Positions 60,652 through 64,000 of a DNA stretch of 64,000 nucleotides are shown piece after piece. A program made the position numbers and the translations under genes. Within the stretch, counting starts at the first letter, position 1; every line of letters starts with the position of its first letter. This DNA is from Circinella minor (taxonomy: Eukaryota > Mucoromycota > Mucoromycetes > Mucorales > Lichtheimiaceae). The notes below the pieces were generated by a model. It was given only the letters and a program-made list of their open reading frames with translations. It was not told where the DNA came from and ran no database searches. Location: positions 1 through 64,000 of the forward strand of contig JAEPRB010000198.1 in assembly GCA_016758965.1 (NCBI GenBank), written 5' to 3'.

Positions 60652-63600
60652 ATAGAATGGCTTTTTACACGGTGAACGGGTTCTGGTTCTTTATCTTTTG
60701 TTAAAACGGAGAGTTAGGTGCTGGTTTCCCTCGCAGTTTTTTTTTCACACGCAGTATCCAATCAAATTATCTATTCCGGAATGCTTTTTTTTTTCCAAGG
60801 AGCCTCTCTCCTCTCCCCTCCTTTTTTTTTCTATTTGTTCCACCCGTTTATTAATTGTTATTAATGTGATAGAATATGATAGTCATGTATTTTAATGTTG
60901 ATATCATGAAAGGGTATTATCTCCATGTTGAGGGGATGAATATGGAAAGAACTTTTTTGTTTCTTTTGAATAATTGAACTTTTTTTTTCTTTGAAAAAAA
61001 TAATAATAATATTGTTTCACTCAGGTAAAAAAAAAAAAAAAAAAAAAACTCAGTTTATCTTTGCACTTTGACAGATCTCTCCTCCCCTCCATCATCTTTT
61101 TAAAACTTCCCAATGATTTTGTTCAATTAAAAAAAATATATTTCTTTTTTTTTTCTTCTAAAAAAAACTTGTATCTATTTATTTGTAAGTTTTTTTTTTT
61201 TTTTTTTTGTTTCGAAATGGTTCATCTGGAAACAATCAAGGTAACGCCATTCCATAAACTGATTTCACCGTGTTAAAAAAAAAAAAACCGTGTAAATTTT
61301 TTTTTTATGTACGTAGTGAAGTAGTAAAGGAGAAGAAAAATACTCATCCGGAAAAAGTATCTTTTTCAAACTTCATAAAATGGTCTTATGGATGTTTTTA
61401 TCATGAGGACTCGAAAATGCATTTTTCATTGTGGAGCACACATGTTAAAACTATTCCCAAGTTGGGATATTAATGCCGCCGCTCTTTTTTTTTTTTGTTA
61501 TTGATACATAGTAAAAAAAAAAAAAATTGTTTTTGACACGGTGAAAATGCACGGTGAAATTTTTCTCACCATAAAAAAAATAGGGTTGTTATTTTCCCAA
61601 AATAAAATGGGTTAAAATAGTATGGGGTCGTATATTAGTATTTTTATTTTCCCGCGCTTATTATTATATATAAAAAAGAGGGACGATCATTCTTGGTGGA
61701 TATATAAGTTTGAAAAAGGGGCTCCTTTTAATATGCTATATATATATATATATATATATATCGGTAACACAAGATAGACAATTTTTTTTGAGTTATGTGT
61801 GTGTTTGCAAAAGTAAATGGAATCCATTTTCTCCTTTTCTATGTTTTTTTCTTGAGGATCCCAGAGGGTTATATTGATTATATGTAATCAATGTAGTAGT
61901 CATCTCTTATCTAAAATTTCCATTTGGAGTCAAAAAAAAAAAAGTAGCTATCGATATAAATTAAGCATGATCATAATGGAAATTGTTCCCTGGTATTTAT
62001 TTGTTCAGATGTTAAAAGTAAATCACAGATAATATATAGTTGTAGAATCACATAGGATAGCTTGTTTTTTGATGATACGTAAATATAACAAAAATTTCGT
62101 ATCGCATTTGCTATGTCCAATCATTTTCTTTTTTATGTCATTTATAATGATTAAATTATTCAGTTGAAAAAAAAAACAAAACAAAAACTGGTTAAAAATG
62201 GGAATAAATAAATAAATAATGGACTATCTCATAAATACTTGATTAAATCATGTAAACTGATGAAGTGAACCTATTACGTATCTAGCATAAAAAAGGATAA
62301 ATCAAACTTTTCATGTTCACTGCTCTATTTGTATACAGTTTACACATTATCCCATTTTTTTTTCACTGTATATATAACTTTGATTATTTTTGGACTTCAA
62401 AATATCAAAAGATCCAGTTAGTTAAAAGGTAGATCCATGTATCAATGGTAAGTGGCGGATTAAGGTGCTGATAATTCGATTAGAAGAAAAACAAGTTGCA
62501 TTCATTTTTGCTTAGTTCTAGTAGTGGGATCGCTCAATGAATAGCCCCCCCTCCTCCAAAACATATAATTTCGACCTTTTACTTTATATAATATTTTCTT
62601 TTCTTCCTCTCTTGTGTTTATCCTCATTTAATCCATCTTTCTATCCTTTTCATACGTATTTTAAGAATAATTTTGAAAAACATAATATATATTTATCATA
62701 ACCCATCATTTTCTAATACCTATAGTATATTTCTGACGGAGAAAGTGAATCAAATGAGTTCTTAAGAGTGGTATAAAATCACAACAACAACAGTAGCAGT
62801 GTAGTAGTTAGTTAGTTAGTCAAACGCATCGTAAAAAAAACAAAAAAAAACAAAAAAAAAATAATAGTTATGCAATAGAGAGTGTGTGAGATTTTAAATA
62901 GAAGTTTCTGTACATAAAAATTTTCTTCATTTATAATAAAGACTCATCAAGCTGATGCTATAAACGTATATATTCTGCACCTAGGACAAATAGCAAGAGT
63001 AAATAAATATCATGATAGAAATAAAAGACTAAATGGTATTGACATTGAGAAAGTTACTACTACTACTACTTATTAAATTATTTACGTATCATGGAAAATT
63101 CATTTTCATGTGTTCTTATTTTACAGAGGATCTACGCATATCCTAAAATATATGATAATGGTTTAGGGTAAATGTTAGGCGCAAAAATCCATATAAAAAC
63201 TGCACAACAAAGATGCAACAACAACAACAAATGACCAGGGATGATTTTCATCTTTTACGCACACTTTCTCCTTTTATATTATGTTCTACTTTTTTTTTTA
63301 CTATACACTCGATTCTTTTTCAGTGTAATATGGCATTATATAGAGATTAATATGTTACAGCGAACCTTCTTCTAACTGTGAATAGTGTAAATAAAAAAGA
63401 TTACATCTCCAAGTGTTATGTATATTTCATCACAATGCTTATATAATACACTCTTTTTTTTTCTTTTGTATCAAGCAAGGACAGAAAGAGAACATCTACT
63501 ACTATAGTATGTTTAAATACAAGTAAGAAAAAAACCAATAATAGTTATGGTTCAATCGTATTTTTTTTTTTGCTTCATTGTATACGGTAGATAAATCGTT

Positions 63601-64000
63601 TTTACACTTTGAACATACTATCAGCTCGTGTTTTACGGATCATGCTTTTTTTTTTTAGTCTCATTATCTTATTAGAAAAGAGAGAATCAGTCTCTTTTCT
63701 TGTTTGGTAATAGTATAAATAGCGTTTTACGTATAATTGTGTAAAAAAAAATAACATATATATGCATAAACTTATTTTCAAAGAGATAAAAGGAGGGAAG
63801 GGGGGGTGGGGAAACGGAGGAATATAATAAATGAAAAGAACAATATATGGGAAACTGCTAGTCATAATAATATAGGCTATTATATTGAGCTAAAAAGATG
63901 AAGCAGTAATAGTATCACTGTTGTTTTAAGCTTTTTTGTTTCAAAAAAAAAAAACAGTTTATGCATAATTTATATATATAATACGTACATTGGGGAATCG
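60517..64000. other. Gene-free right end
   Basis: About 3.5 kb upstream of the serine dehydratase gene with no credible coding frame. It has many A and T runs (for example about 60620-60650, 61027-61048, 61189-61208), a TA repeat (about 61737-61761) and seven TACGTA palindromes. Short frames such as 61061-61276 are translations of homopolymers. No RNA gene recognised. Confidence 0.55.

Overview
The window is nuclear DNA of a filamentous fungus, most likely an early-diverging (Mucoromycota/Mucorales-type) species. The evidence is AT-rich intergenic DNA full of long A/T runs, genes with many short GT-AG introns, fungal-type genes (GT15 mannosyltransferase, OPT transporter, Gcn4-type bZIP, Atg22-like permease), and two genes unusual for yeasts and moulds: a complete COP1-type ubiquitin ligase and an iron-sulfur L-serine dehydratase. 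The species cannot be named from sequence alone.

Layout. 1-6.5 kb: no convincing gene; a small inverted-repeat element and a compositionally odd, G-poor strand. 6.5-13.2 kb: poly(A) polymerase (+) and COP1 (-) converge tail to tail. 14.8-16.5 kb: secreted PLC-like phosphodiesterase. 16.7-22.0 kb: a transposon graveyard, with two decayed Tc1/mariner-like copies in opposite orientation flanking a dead PIF/Harbinger transposase and a decayed repeat-associated ORF. 22.4-25.9 kb: Golgi alpha-1,2-mannosyltransferase and secreted aspartic protease. 28.4-31.3 kb: oligopeptide transporter. 31.3-41.8 kb: gene-poor stretch with two small secreted proteins built of repeats separated by Lys-Arg sites, a compact multi-stem palindromic sequence near 31.9 kb, and an intact retropepsin-like gene whose catalytic Asp is replaced. 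41.8-49.1 kb: Atg22-like permease and the ribosome-biogenesis GTPase BMS1, both on the minus strand. 49.5-51.4 kb: two well-preserved MITEs with terminal inverted repeats and target-site duplications. 52.8-54.3 kb: Gcn4/CPC1-type bZIP factor with a Gcn4-type promoter site and two upstream ORFs. 56.6-57.7 kb: orphan membrane protein. 58.2-60.5 kb: mitochondrial-looking Fe-S L-serine dehydratase. 60.5-64 kb: no gene seen.

Functionally, several genes concern nitrogen and amino-acid supply: secreted protease, peptide importer, vacuolar amino-acid exporter candidate, general amino-acid control regulator, serine breakdown. This is a theme rather than an operon. The strongest candidates for something undescribed are the two Kex2-type repeat-peptide precursors (33.9 and 39.0 kb), the three-way-junction sequence at 31.84-31.97 kb, and the domesticated pseudo-retropepsin. 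For seven spliced genes (PAP1, COP1, PLC-like, GT15, OPT, Atg22-like, BMS1) and the serine dehydratase, exons were joined by hand and the spliced lengths are exact multiples of three.
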